A stretch of DNA of 64,000 nucleotides, taken from Spongiibacter thalassae (GTDB taxonomy: Bacteria; Pseudomonadota; Gammaproteobacteria; Pseudomonadales; Spongiibacteraceae). The DNA lies in the NCBI RefSeq assembly GCF_012272835.1, contig NZ_JAAWWK010000001.1, positions 248,001 through 312,000 of the forward strand, given 5' to 3'. Shown here piece by piece: positions 25,841-34,140 of the stretch; position 1 is the stretch's first letter, and each line of letters opens with the position of its first letter. The notes below the pieces were generated by a model. It saw only the letters and a program-made list of their open reading frames with translations. It had not been told where the DNA came from and did not search any database. The translations under genes were made by a program, and so were the position numbers.

Positions 25841-26821
25841 ATGAAAGTAAGCGGAGCAGCAGATTTGCCGGTATTACCAGACAACGTCAATTACTGGCAG
25901 GAGCCGGTAAAGGAGCATAACTGGCAGGACAGCGTCGTGCTGACCTGGTGGGATGCGCAAAACAAAATCGGCGGGTTCCACCGCATTGGGCACGAACCCA
26001 ATTACAAGGATGGACCGAAAATTGCGCTGTGGTCGCATATTACCGCCCCGGAGGGCGATTATAAAAACGTTGTGTATCTGGATTTACGTGAAGAAGACCG
26101 GCTTGCCAACGGCGGCTTCGGTGCCGGTGAGACCTGCAAATATGAGTTTATTGATGGCCAGCACGTCTGGACAATCAACGACGCACAGGTCAATGCGGTG
26201 ATTCGTCACGACGATTTTCACGCCAATGTTGAATGCTACCCGAAGGACAGTAATGTGTCCGAGGATTTCGCCAATGTTCACACGGATATTCCCGGTAAGG
26301 TTAGCGGCGAGCTCACTGTTGCGGGCAAGCAATATAACATTGCGGGCCTGAGCTTTCGCGACCGTGGCTGGGGAGTACGGGAGTGGGACTACCTGTTGGC
26401 TCACCGTTGGGTAGCGGGCACCCTTGGTCCGGATTTCAGTTTTCTGGCGCTATCGTTCTATGCCGCTGACGAAACCCTGGCCAGCTTTGGTTGGGTGGTG
26501 CGAGGTGACACGGTAACCTTTGCCAAAGCGGTCGATATTGTCACCTATACCGAAATTGACGGTATGGTGAATCGCGGCGGTCATGTGCGCTTTGAGTTGA
26601 CCACAGGGGAGGTCTTCGATATCGAGTGCCAGCGTGCGGCGGATATTGCCTTTACCTCATACCATCATGATATTTGCTGCGTCGATGTGCTGTGCGAAGC
26701 GCGGTGTGGCGACCAAGTGGGTTTCTGCGACTTTGAGTCCACCGCCAATATTCAGGCAGGCAAGCGCCAGCCTACGCGGCTGGTGAATTCGCCGGTGGAA
26801 AATGGTTTCCATCCGCGTTGA
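25841..26821 (+). CDS. AttH/CrtC-like lipocalin-fold protein (unknown function)
   Basis: 326 residues, without signal peptide. The tryptophan-rich, beta-rich sequence and the central motif FRDRGWGVREWD (172-183) resemble the 'RD-x-x-WG-x-R' motif of the AttH/CrtC (carotenoid 1,2-hydratase) superfamily and the DUF7064-type relatives often seen in steroid and terpenoid clusters. CrtC adds water across an isoprenoid double bond to give a tertiary alcohol, which is the reverse type of chemistry to an LDI dehydration. Whether this protein is catalytic cannot be said from sequence. It sits 80 bp after the kinase gene and 124 bp before a TetR gene. Confidence 0.55.
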   Translation: MKVSGAADLPVLPDNVNYWQEPVKEHNWQDSVVLTWWDAQNKIGGFHRIGHEPNYKDGPKIALWSHITAPEGDYKNVVYLDLREEDRLANGGFGAGETCKYEFIDGQHVWTINDAQVNAVIRHDDFHANVECYPKDSNVSEDFANVHTDIPGKVSGELTVAGKQYNIAGLSFRDRGWGVREWDYLLAHRWVAGTLGPDFSFLALSFYAADETLASFGWVVRGDTVTFAKAVDIVTYTEIDGMVNRGGHVRFELTTGEVFDIECQRAADIAFTSYHHDICCVDVLCEARCGDQVGFCDFESTANIQAGKRQPTRLVNSPVENGFHPR

Positions 26822-26945
26822 GCCCAGGTTCATTGGCGTCAGTGGGCTGCGGTCACGCGGCCCTCATCCCGTGGGTTTTACCTGGTTGCCGCGAGGGTTA
26901 TAGTGGCTGTACATCGACATCATAATAAACAGGCAGGCATTCTCA

Positions 26946-27593
26946 ATGGCCCGAGGAAAAGCTCCCGATGATAAACACACTGAGACGCTCGTTACAGCAA
27001 AGCGTCTCCCCAAGGCGCCAGCGATCGATATCGACCATGTACTTCAGGTGGCGGCAGATCTGTTCGCTGAACATGGCTTCGATGGCTTAAGTACGCGGGA
27101 AATCGCCAAAGCCTGCGGCTGTAGATTGCCGTCGATTTATTATCACTTCGGCAACAAGGAAACCCTCTACCGCGAAGCATTTTCCAATAAGCTGGAAGAC
27201 ACCATCGACGAGATTCAGCGGCAGGTGGATGATAGCGCCTCACCCGAGGAGAAAGTGCGGCAAATGGTGGCAGCTTTTTTCTCGCTGTTCACCCAGGATC
27301 GCACCTTGCTGCTGCTGGTTCAGCGGGACATCGCTGAAGTGTCGCTGCCCAATCGACAGTTTCTGTGTCGCCAGCAGCACGTGTTTTTTCTGCGTTATAT
27401 CCGCGATCTCGCCTCTGAGGCACTCGGCAGAACCGCTGACCCCAACACCGTGTTCATCATAAATGGCATGCTACTGGGCTACTGTGAGTTCTATAACCTG
27501 GTGCAGGAAGCCGGGGAAAAGCTCCCCGGCGAATCAAATGAAACCCGGTTGGCCTCCCTGCAGGAGGCAGTGCTGAAATTGCTGAGGGATTAA
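26946..27593 (+). CDS. TetR family regulator
   Basis: 215 residues with a basic N-terminal arm and a typical TetR HTH at about 36-82 (ADLFAEHGFDGLSTREIAK, then LPSIYYHFGNKETLYREAF), followed by a helical ligand domain. It is the last gene of the run from 21725 and converges on the aldehyde dehydrogenase at 27676. Candidate targets are the TGAACAGCTGTTCA site at 21617 or the TCGTCG-N4-CGACGA family; neither can be matched to it with certainty. Confidence 0.88.
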   Translation: MARGKAPDDKHTETLVTAKRLPKAPAIDIDHVLQVAADLFAEHGFDGLSTREIAKACGCRLPSIYYHFGNKETLYREAFSNKLEDTIDEIQRQVDDSASPEEKVRQMVAAFFSLFTQDRTLLLLVQRDIAEVSLPNRQFLCRQQHVFFLRYIRDLASEALGRTADPNTVFIINGMLLGYCEFYNLVQEAGEKLPGESNETRLASLQEAVLKLLRD

Positions 27594-27613
27594 CTCAGTT
27601 GGGGCGATCGATG

Positions 27614-27641
27614 GCCCGAAACAGCACCATCTTATTCGGGC
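27614..27641. terminator. Possible bidirectional hairpin between convergent genes
   Basis: GCCCGAA (27614-27620) / TTCGGGC (27635-27641) gives a 7-bp stem between the TetR stop and the aldehyde dehydrogenase stop. T-tracts are weak on both sides, so a terminator function is uncertain. Confidence 0.3.
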
Positions 27642-27675
27642 GTTCTCTCCTCGAAAACGTACTCCTTCCCTGGCG

Positions 27676-29142
27676 TTACAGTTTGCCCATCACCCACTGC
27701 AATGGCTTGCGCAGCTTTTCCGCATTGGGAGGGAAGAAGATTTTGGCGGTAAAGAACTGGGTTTTTAGTACGGCCCGTTCGTGGGAAAAGGCGCTAATAC
27801 CCCATTCGCCATGATAACTGCCAATGCCGGAGTTATTTACGCCGCCGAAAGGCAGGTTCTGGTTAAGAAAGTGGGCGGCGATATGGTTCACACAGGTGCC
27901 GCCGGCGCTGGTGTTTTGAATGATTTTTTCGGCGTTGCTGTCGTTGCGGCTCCAGATATACAGGGCGAGGGGTTTGGGTGCTCGGTTGATTTGGTCGATG
28001 ACCTCATCCAGCTGATTAAAACCGATAATCGGCAGCAGCGGGCCAAAAATTTCCTCGCTCATAATGTCGGCATTGTCGGGAATGTCGCTGAGCAATGTGG
28101 GGCTAACAAAGCGATCTTCGCGATCTACGGCGCCGCCATAGACTACCTTGGCACCCAGGGCCTTGGCGTTTTCCAGCAGACCCACGACCCGGTCGGTGTG
28201 ACGCTGATTAATGATCCTTGCAAGTTGGCTTTGCTGCGCCTGCAGGCCTTCGCCATACCATTCGCTAAGAGCGCGGCTGATGGCGCTGACAAACTGGTCC
28301 TTGATATCGTTTTGAACGTAGATGTGGTCGGGGGCGATACAGGTCTGCCCGTTGTTGATGTACTTGCCCCAGGCAATGGTTCTGGCGGCGAGTTCGAGGT
28401 CGGCACTGTTGTCGATAACGATGGGCGATTTGCCGCCCAGTTCCAGGGTCACGCTGCTCAGGTGGCGCGCGGCAGCGGCCATCACCAGTTTGCCAATGCC
28501 CGGTGCGCCAGTGAAAAACATGTGATCGAAGGGGAGGTCGAGCAGCGCCTTGGCGACACTGGCGTCGCCTTCAAAGATGGCGACCTCGTCTTCGTTGAAG
28601 CACTCGCGAATAATCGTGACCAGCACAGCGGAAAAGTGGGGAGCCATTTCCGAAGTTTTGATCATTACGGTATTGCCGCAGGCGATTGCCGGCACCAGGG
28701 GGCCAAGGGTCAGTGTTACCGGATAGTTCCACGGGGCGATGATCAGGCATCGACCGCGGGGTTCGTAGCGGGTCTCGGAGCGCGTGCCGAGCATCATCGC
28801 AGAGAGTGGCGCACGCTTGGGGCGCAGCCAGCGTTTGAGGTGTTTGCGATGGTCGGCGATTTCCATCAACACCGGCATCATCTCGGTAAATTCAGCCTCG
28901 GCACCGCTGCGACCGAAGTCCTGCTCGGCGGCGGCGACGATGTCCTCCCGGTGATTCAGTATCGATTGTTTCAATTTCTCCAGCTTACCCAGGCGCTCGT
29001 TCACGGTGGAGCGGCGCAGGCGCAGCGCGGTGCTTTGCTGAAGCTCAAAAATACGCTGGATATCACTGTGTAATTCCGGCGTTAGGGTTTCGGTTGCGGG
29101 TAGTGGGGCGAGTTGGTCAGGTGCGGATACCGTGCTTTCCAT
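27676..29142 (-). CDS. Aldehyde dehydrogenase, coniferyl-aldehyde type (paralogue 2)
   Basis: About 488 residues from ATG at 29142; an in-frame ATG at 29160 is equally possible and longer upstream starts look wrong. It has PWNYPVTLTLGPL, the motif LELGGKSP with the catalytic Glu, and the nucleophile in NGQTCIAPDH. It is the same short ALDH group as the protein at 6017, which it resembles along its whole length. An imperfect copy of the TCGTCG-N4-CGACGA palindrome lies at 29247-29262 upstream, linking it to the beta-oxidation regulon. It probably oxidises an isoprenoid or fatty aldehyde to its acid. Confidence 0.88.
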   Translation of the reverse strand: MESTVSAPDQLAPLPATETLTPELHSDIQRIFELQQSTALRLRRSTVNERLGKLEKLKQSILNHREDIVAAAEQDFGRSGAEAEFTEMMPVLMEIADHRKHLKRWLRPKRAPLSAMMLGTRSETRYEPRGRCLIIAPWNYPVTLTLGPLVPAIACGNTVMIKTSEMAPHFSAVLVTIIRECFNEDEVAIFEGDASVAKALLDLPFDHMFFTGAPGIGKLVMAAAARHLSSVTLELGGKSPIVIDNSADLELAARTIAWGKYINNGQTCIAPDHIYVQNDIKDQFVSAISRALSEWYGEGLQAQQSQLARIINQRHTDRVVGLLENAKALGAKVVYGGAVDREDRFVSPTLLSDIPDNADIMSEEIFGPLLPIIGFNQLDEVIDQINRAPKPLALYIWSRNDSNAEKIIQNTSAGGTCVNHIAAHFLNQNLPFGGVNNSGIGSYHGEWGISAFSHERAVLKTQFFTAKIFFPPNAEKLRKPLQWVMGKL

Positions 29143-29246
29143 AGGGCTATTCGTTCTCATGGCGGGTGGGGCATCAATTTCAGTGGATATAAGTGTCAGT
29201 GGATAAACATCAGTGACTATAGTCGGCCAGCTGTCCGGCGCTGGCA

Positions 29247-29262
29247 TCGTCGGTACAGACGA
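29247..29262. promoter_or_regulatory. Imperfect TCGTCG-N4-CGACGA operator copy
   Basis: TCGTCGGTACAGACGA: the left arm is intact and the right arm AGACGA has one mismatch to CGACGA. It lies about 105 bp before the aldehyde dehydrogenase start (minus strand). It is weaker than the other six copies and could be chance, but its placement in a promoter region fits. Confidence 0.4.
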
Positions 29263-29275
29263 AACGGAGGTGGAG

Positions 29276-29302
29276 AAAAAGGCGCCATGACGGGCATGGC
29301 GC
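29276..29302 (-). terminator. Rho-independent terminator after FadJ-like gene
   Basis: Read on the minus strand: GCGCCATG (29302-29295), loop of 5, CATGGCGC (29289-29282), then C and TTTTT (29280-29276). It lies about 48 bp after the stop of the gene at 29350, an 8-bp perfect stem with T-tract. Confidence 0.8.
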
Positions 29303-29349
29303 GAAGAAGGACTTGCCGCAGCGGAGCGCAGGGTGCACTCCGAGAGAGG

Positions 29350-31497
29350 TTACTGCTGGAGCCGTCCCTGATAGAAGGTCTTGCCCTGCTCGGCAAGCGC
29401 CTGTAAGCCGGCGTCGGCAGCATACAGGCCGCCGCAGTGCTGATATTTCTCGCAGAGAGCCAGCACCGTATCGAGTCCGAGGTGGTCGGCATACCACAGT
29501 GGCCCGCAGAAATGGGCGGGGAAACCGGTGCCGAGACGCATGCCCGTGTCAATATCCTGGGCAGAGGCGCAAATGCCTTCATTCAGGCAGCGGCTGGCTT
29601 CCAACACCATTGCCAGTAACATGCGTTGCTGGATGTCTTCATCGCTGAGCACGCTGGGGTTGGCAGCGCGAATCGAAGCGATGAGGGGCTCGACATCGGC
29701 GTCGTCACTGCGTCGTGGTTTGCCTTGGTCGTCGGCGTCATAGCGGTAAAAGCCCCGACCGTTTTTCTGGCCGAAGCGTTCGGCAGTTGCCAGTGTGGCG
29801 ATGGCGGTGGGGTAGTCTGCAGCCATCACCTCGGGGTAGGCCTCGCCGAGAATACGCATGGCCTTGTCGAGGGTGTCCAACCCCGCAACGTCGAGGAGGT
29901 AGGCGGGACCCATCGGCCAGCCCCATTGGGTCATCAGGCTGTCGATTCTGCGAAAATCTGCGCCGTCGCGAACCAGCAGGTTAAACGCGGCAAAGTAGGC
30001 GCCGAGAATACGGTTGATCAAAAAGCCTGAGCAATCCTTCACCAGCAACGGGGTTTTGCCCATTTGCAAGGCGTAGGCGATGGTTTTGGCCACCGCGGTA
30101 TCGCTGCTCTGGGGACCCTTGACCACTTCGACCAGGGGCATCATATGCACCGGATTGAAAAAGTGCATACCCACGAGGTTCTCCGGGCGCGACAGCCCTT
30201 TGGCGATATCGGCGATACACAGCGACGAGGTATTCGACGCCAGGACCGTGTCGGCCCGACAATGCTGCTCGGTTTCCGCCAGTACGGCCTGCTTGATGTC
30301 CAGCTTTTCGACCACAGCCTCGGCAACAATGTCGAGGCTGTCGAAGCCACTGAAATCCAGCTGGCCGTGAATCGACCCAAGAATGGCGTCGGCCTGCTCT
30401 TGGCTGATTCGTTGTTGTTTCACCTGTTTGCCGAGAAGCTTTTTGGCCTCTTTAACGCCGATGTCGATGGCCTGATCGGCGATGTCCTTCATCAACACCG
30501 GGGTGCCGCGCAGGGCGGTGGTGTAGGCAATGCCGCCGCCCATAATACCCGCTCCCAGTACTCCGGCTTGGGCAATCTTTTCCCGATTGGCGTGGGCCTT
30601 GTTCGCCTTTTTCAGGCTTTGCTGAGCCTGAAAGACGGCGACCAGCGCTTTGGCGGTGGAGGACTGTGCCAGCTGGGCAAAGCTTTTTGCTTCGGCTTTA
30701 AGGGCCTCATCGCGTCCGAGGGCTGCGCTGTCGGCCAGCAGCTCGGTAATCACCGCCGCGGCGGGATAGTGTTCCGCACGGGGCGCGTATCGGGCGCGGG
30801 TGGCATCCAGAGCATCGTTGTCGATGGTAACGGCCCCCCGGCGTCGTTCGCGGCGTTGTTGCCAGTCGAGGGTGCCGTCGATCAGTTGTTGCAGTAGTGC
30901 CAGCGCTTCGTCGCGCAGTGAGGCATCGTCGGCGGTGGCGTCGACCATGCCCGCGCTCAGTGCCTTGTCACCGCTGTAATTGCGTCCGCTGGTCAGCCAC
31001 TCCAGCGCGGTAGCAAAGCCCGCCAGCCGGGTTGACTTCACCGTGCCTCCAACACCGGGCAATACCCCTAGCTCCACTTCGGGGAAGCCCAGCAGTGCGT
31101 TGTGGGTGGCGACCCGGTAATCACTGCACAGGGCGACTTCCAATCCGCCGCCGAGGGCAAAGCCGTTGATAGCACATACGATCGGAAAGGGCAGGTCTTC
31201 CAGTTCACAAAGCACCCTGGCGGTGGTTTCACAGAAGGCGATCTGTCCGGACTCCGGTGTGTTCAGCAGAGATTCCAGCTCGCTGATATTGGCCCCCGCC
31301 AAAAAGCCGGCCTTGGCACTGGACAGCAGCAAACCGCTGAAATCACCTTGGCGCAGGGGTTCAAGGGCGCTGGACAGTTCCTCGCGAAAGGCGTCGCCAA
31401 GGGTGTTGACGGGTTCGCTCTGATTGTCCAGAACCAGGTTGGCAATGCCGTTCTCCAGGGCGTCTACCCGGAGAAAATGGCCAGAGAAAATCGTCAT
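29350..31497 (-). CDS. Multifunctional enoyl-CoA hydratase / 3-hydroxyacyl-CoA dehydrogenase (FadB/FadJ type)
   Basis: 715 residues. The N-terminal crotonase domain (about 1-190) has GFALGGGLEVALCSDY and FPEVELGVLPGVGGT, both catalytic glutamates being present. The linker precedes an NAD-binding 3-hydroxyacyl-CoA dehydrogenase domain from about 310 (GVLGAGIMGGGIAY) with the catalytic His in HFFNPVHMMPLVEV and a C-terminal dehydrogenase domain. It performs two successive steps of beta-oxidation. It is divergent from a TonB receptor, and two TCGTCG-type palindromes lie in the shared promoter region. No partner FadA-like thiolase is adjacent; thiolases are at 41237 and 50345. Confidence 0.92.
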   Translation of the reverse strand: MTIFSGHFLRVDALENGIANLVLDNQSEPVNTLGDAFREELSSALEPLRQGDFSGLLLSSAKAGFLAGANISELESLLNTPESGQIAFCETTARVLCELEDLPFPIVCAINGFALGGGLEVALCSDYRVATHNALLGFPEVELGVLPGVGGTVKSTRLAGFATALEWLTSGRNYSGDKALSAGMVDATADDASLRDEALALLQQLIDGTLDWQQRRERRRGAVTIDNDALDATRARYAPRAEHYPAAAVITELLADSAALGRDEALKAEAKSFAQLAQSSTAKALVAVFQAQQSLKKANKAHANREKIAQAGVLGAGIMGGGIAYTTALRGTPVLMKDIADQAIDIGVKEAKKLLGKQVKQQRISQEQADAILGSIHGQLDFSGFDSLDIVAEAVVEKLDIKQAVLAETEQHCRADTVLASNTSSLCIADIAKGLSRPENLVGMHFFNPVHMMPLVEVVKGPQSSDTAVAKTIAYALQMGKTPLLVKDCSGFLINRILGAYFAAFNLLVRDGADFRRIDSLMTQWGWPMGPAYLLDVAGLDTLDKAMRILGEAYPEVMAADYPTAIATLATAERFGQKNGRGFYRYDADDQGKPRRSDDADVEPLIASIRAANPSVLSDEDIQQRMLLAMVLEASRCLNEGICASAQDIDTGMRLGTGFPAHFCGPLWYADHLGLDTVLALCEKYQHCGGLYAADAGLQALAEQGKTFYQGRLQQ

Positions 31498-31595
31498 TGT
31501 GCTACCTCGTTTGGTGAATGGGGGGCGCGACGCCCCGGCGTGGTCGGGGTTGTCGGTCTATAGCGGCAGTGTAGTGAGGAGGCTGTGGATACCCC

Positions 31596-31611
31596 TCGTC
31601 GATTCCGACGA
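31596..31611. promoter_or_regulatory. Operator candidate TCGTCG-ATTC-CGACGA
   Basis: Perfect 6-bp inverted arms around ATTC, 99 bp from the FadJ-like start on the minus strand and 154 bp before the TonB receptor. It is one of six intact copies of the same palindrome in the window, all intergenic. Confidence 0.7.
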
Positions 31612-31692
31612 AAAGTGTATAAATGGCGAAAGCGTGGTCGAGTTTCTGTCGAGGTGGCTCTGCGCTGGCGTTCAGACGATTCCCTGGGAGGT

Positions 31693-31722
31693 TTTACAAA
31701 ATCGTCGGATCCGACGATATAT
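31693..31722 (+). promoter_or_regulatory. TonB receptor promoter with 18-bp palindromic operator
   Basis: TTTACA (31693-31698) and GATATA (31716-31721) are spaced by 17 bp. ATCGTCGGATCCGACGAT (31701-31718) is a perfect 18-bp palindrome lying in the spacer and reaching the -10. This arrangement is that of a repressor site. It is the best-conserved copy of the TCGTCG-N4-CGACGA family. Confidence 0.65.
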
Positions 31723-31764
31723 CAGTTTGTGATTGGCGAGAATATAGCGATCGTTATATATGCG

Positions 31765-34089
31765 ATGGAGGTCGCTTTGGGTAAATGGAATAAAATGCGG
31801 CCCTGCGCGATGTTACTGCTTGCTGGTGGTGCACCGGCGCTATCCGCCGCGCCAGTGCTCGAGGAGGTGCTGGTGACCGCGCAAAAACGTTCTGAATCGG
31901 TGAATGATGTGCCGATCACCATTACCGCCCTGGCAGGTGAAAAATTTGCCGAGTTGGGGCTTACCGATACCCGTGATCTGGGTAAGGTGACGCCGGGATT
32001 TACCTTCTCGAAAAGCGGTGTAGGTACGCCGGTGTACACCCTTCGCGGTGTGGGCTTCAACGATCAGAGCTTCTTCGCGTCGCCGACGGTCAGTGTCTAT
32101 GTAGACGAGGCGCCGCTGCCGTTTTCGTTTATGAGTAAGGGGCCAAATCTGGATGTGGAGCGGGTTGAGGTGCTTAAAGGCCCCCAAGGAACCCTGTTCG
32201 GTAGAAATACCACCGGTGGGGCAATTAACTATATCAGCAACAAACCCGGCGATGAGTTTTCGGCTCGCTTGCACGCGGACTACAGTCGCTATCAGCGTGT
32301 GGACGTCGAAGGCATGGTCACAGGCCCGATCACCGCGGAGCTGAACGGGCGTCTTGCCGTGCGTGCGATTCATGCGGCAGAGGGTTGGCAGCAGAGTGTC
32401 TCTCGCCCCCGGGATCGACTGGGGCAAGTCAATAAACTAGCTTTGCGCGGCATTGCTGACTGGCAGGCCAGTGAGCAATGGCAGTTTCGCGTGACCGCCT
32501 CGGGCTGGATCGATAAAAGCGATCCGCAATCGCCGCAGGCTATAGCGATCATTCCCCAGAATCCCTTCACCGGGGGCGCGGTGATGTCGCCCAGAGTCGA
32601 AAATGCCCAATTGATCGATCAGGATACCGACGACAATAGTGAAGCGGACTGGACAACGGAGCTGGATCTGAAATTGAACGACAGCTTCTTCAATCTGGTG
32701 CTTCATGCAAATTGGTACGTGTCTGAGGATGCGGAGCTGGTTGCGATTACGTCCCTTGCCCAGGCTGAGTCAGATCAGTCGGTGATTCCCGCCGGACTGG
32801 ACGCCCTGGTCAGTGACTACGAGATTGACGCGAACCTGCGCACGGTGTCCCAGGAGCTGCGATTTGCCGTGGCCGATGGCCAGGGTGTTGATTGGATGGT
32901 CGGGGGGAATATCTCCTTTGACGAGGGCGATCAGCACAACCACGCCTATGACCGCGATGTGAGTTCGGCATTCCCCGTGGGCGGGCAGGTTGCGGCCTTT
33001 ACCGATGTCGGAGTGGCCGGTGAGAGTGAGGCGCGGCAGATGTCCCTGTTCTCCAATATCGACTGGTTTATATCGCAGAGCTTCAAACTGACAGTCGGTG
33101 CCCGCTATAACGACGAGGTCACCGAGTTCCAGGGCTGTTCCTTTGATGAACCCGAAAGCGAAGGCTCTGGTCTTGGGCCATTGTTCAGCGTTGTCGCGTT
33201 GAGCAGAGGGAATGTGGTTGCCATTGAAAAGGGCGAGTGCTTCACCCTTGACGAGTCTGGGAGCACCGATATTTATCAAGGGAAGCTGGAGGAATCCAAT
33301 CTGTCCGGGCGTGTCACCCTGAACTGGACGCCGACCGACGATCTGCTGGCGTATGTGTCCTTCGCTCGGGGTACCAAATCCGGTGGCTTTCCGGTGCTGC
33401 CGGCTTCTGATCAATCGCAGTACGAGCCGGTCACGCAGGAAATACTGGTGGCCTGGGAATTGGGGATAAAGGCGACCTTGTTTGGCGGGTCTACCCAGCT
33501 TAATGGCGCTGCGTTTGACTATGACTATAAAGACAAACAATTGTTGACACGAGTGGACGATCCCTTCTTCGGCCCCTTGCCGATACTCCGTAACGCCCCC
33601 GCGTCGTATGTGCGTGGCGCGGAGCTAAGCCTGAATACCACACCGCTGGAGGGCCTGTTGTTCAGTCTGGCGGCCAGCTGGATAGAAACCGAAATCGAGG
33701 AGTTTGAAAGCCTTGATATTAATGGCGAGCCGCGAGACTTTGCGGGGCGGCCGTTTAACTATTCGCCTAAGCTGCAATACAACCTCGGGGTGGACTACGA
33801 GACACCGTTGAACGATTCGCTGTACATCGGTGCGGCGGCGAATTACAGCTATCGGGATGACAGCAACGCCACTCTTGAGGGGAACCCGCTTTACGCGATG
33901 GATGCCTACGGCCTGCTGGACATGCGGCTAAAACTTGGCAGCAATGACGGGGTGTGGAAGGCGGCCCTGTGGGGGCGAAATATCACCAATGAATTCCAGG
34001 CGATCAATGTTTACCAGATTGCTGATATCGTCGGGCGCTATACCGGAATGCCAGTGACTTATGGGTTAAGTGCGACCTACCAGTGGTAA
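31765..34089 (+). CDS. TonB-dependent receptor, paralogue B
   Basis: About 774 residues if started at ATG31765 (ATG31795 is an alternative that leaves a shorter signal peptide; the frame further upstream runs through the operator and is not coding). Signal peptide core CAMLLLAGGAPALSA is followed directly by a TonB box-like LEEVLVTAQKRSES and the plug (DTRDLGKVTPGFTFSKSG, then LKGPQGTLFGRNTTGG). The barrel ends in ATYQW. It is closely related to the receptors at 21725 and 34141. It is divergent from the FadJ-like gene and shares its operators, so uptake and beta-oxidation are probably co-controlled. Confidence 0.92.
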   Translation: MEVALGKWNKMRPCAMLLLAGGAPALSAAPVLEEVLVTAQKRSESVNDVPITITALAGEKFAELGLTDTRDLGKVTPGFTFSKSGVGTPVYTLRGVGFNDQSFFASPTVSVYVDEAPLPFSFMSKGPNLDVERVEVLKGPQGTLFGRNTTGGAINYISNKPGDEFSARLHADYSRYQRVDVEGMVTGPITAELNGRLAVRAIHAAEGWQQSVSRPRDRLGQVNKLALRGIADWQASEQWQFRVTASGWIDKSDPQSPQAIAIIPQNPFTGGAVMSPRVENAQLIDQDTDDNSEADWTTELDLKLNDSFFNLVLHANWYVSEDAELVAITSLAQAESDQSVIPAGLDALVSDYEIDANLRTVSQELRFAVADGQGVDWMVGGNISFDEGDQHNHAYDRDVSSAFPVGGQVAAFTDVGVAGESEARQMSLFSNIDWFISQSFKLTVGARYNDEVTEFQGCSFDEPESEGSGLGPLFSVVALSRGNVVAIEKGECFTLDESGSTDIYQGKLEESNLSGRVTLNWTPTDDLLAYVSFARGTKSGGFPVLPASDQSQYEPVTQEILVAWELGIKATLFGGSTQLNGAAFDYDYKDKQLLTRVDDPFFGPLPILRNAPASYVRGAELSLNTTPLEGLLFSLAASWIETEIEEFESLDINGEPRDFAGRPFNYSPKLQYNLGVDYETPLNDSLYIGAAANYSYRDDSNATLEGNPLYAMDAYGLLDMRLKLGSNDGVWKAALWGRNITNEFQAINVYQIADIVGRYTGMPVTYGLSATYQW

Positions 34090-34140
34090 CAGGGCCGTTG
34101 GCCGCGAAAAATAATCGAAAAATGACTTGAGGTGGTTTGA

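Noticed and set aside
27781-29073. 430-codon open frame on the plus strand
   Set aside because: It lies wholly opposite the aldehyde dehydrogenase at 27676-29142, whose motifs are certain. The antisense product has no recognisable domain and is a product of codon bias.
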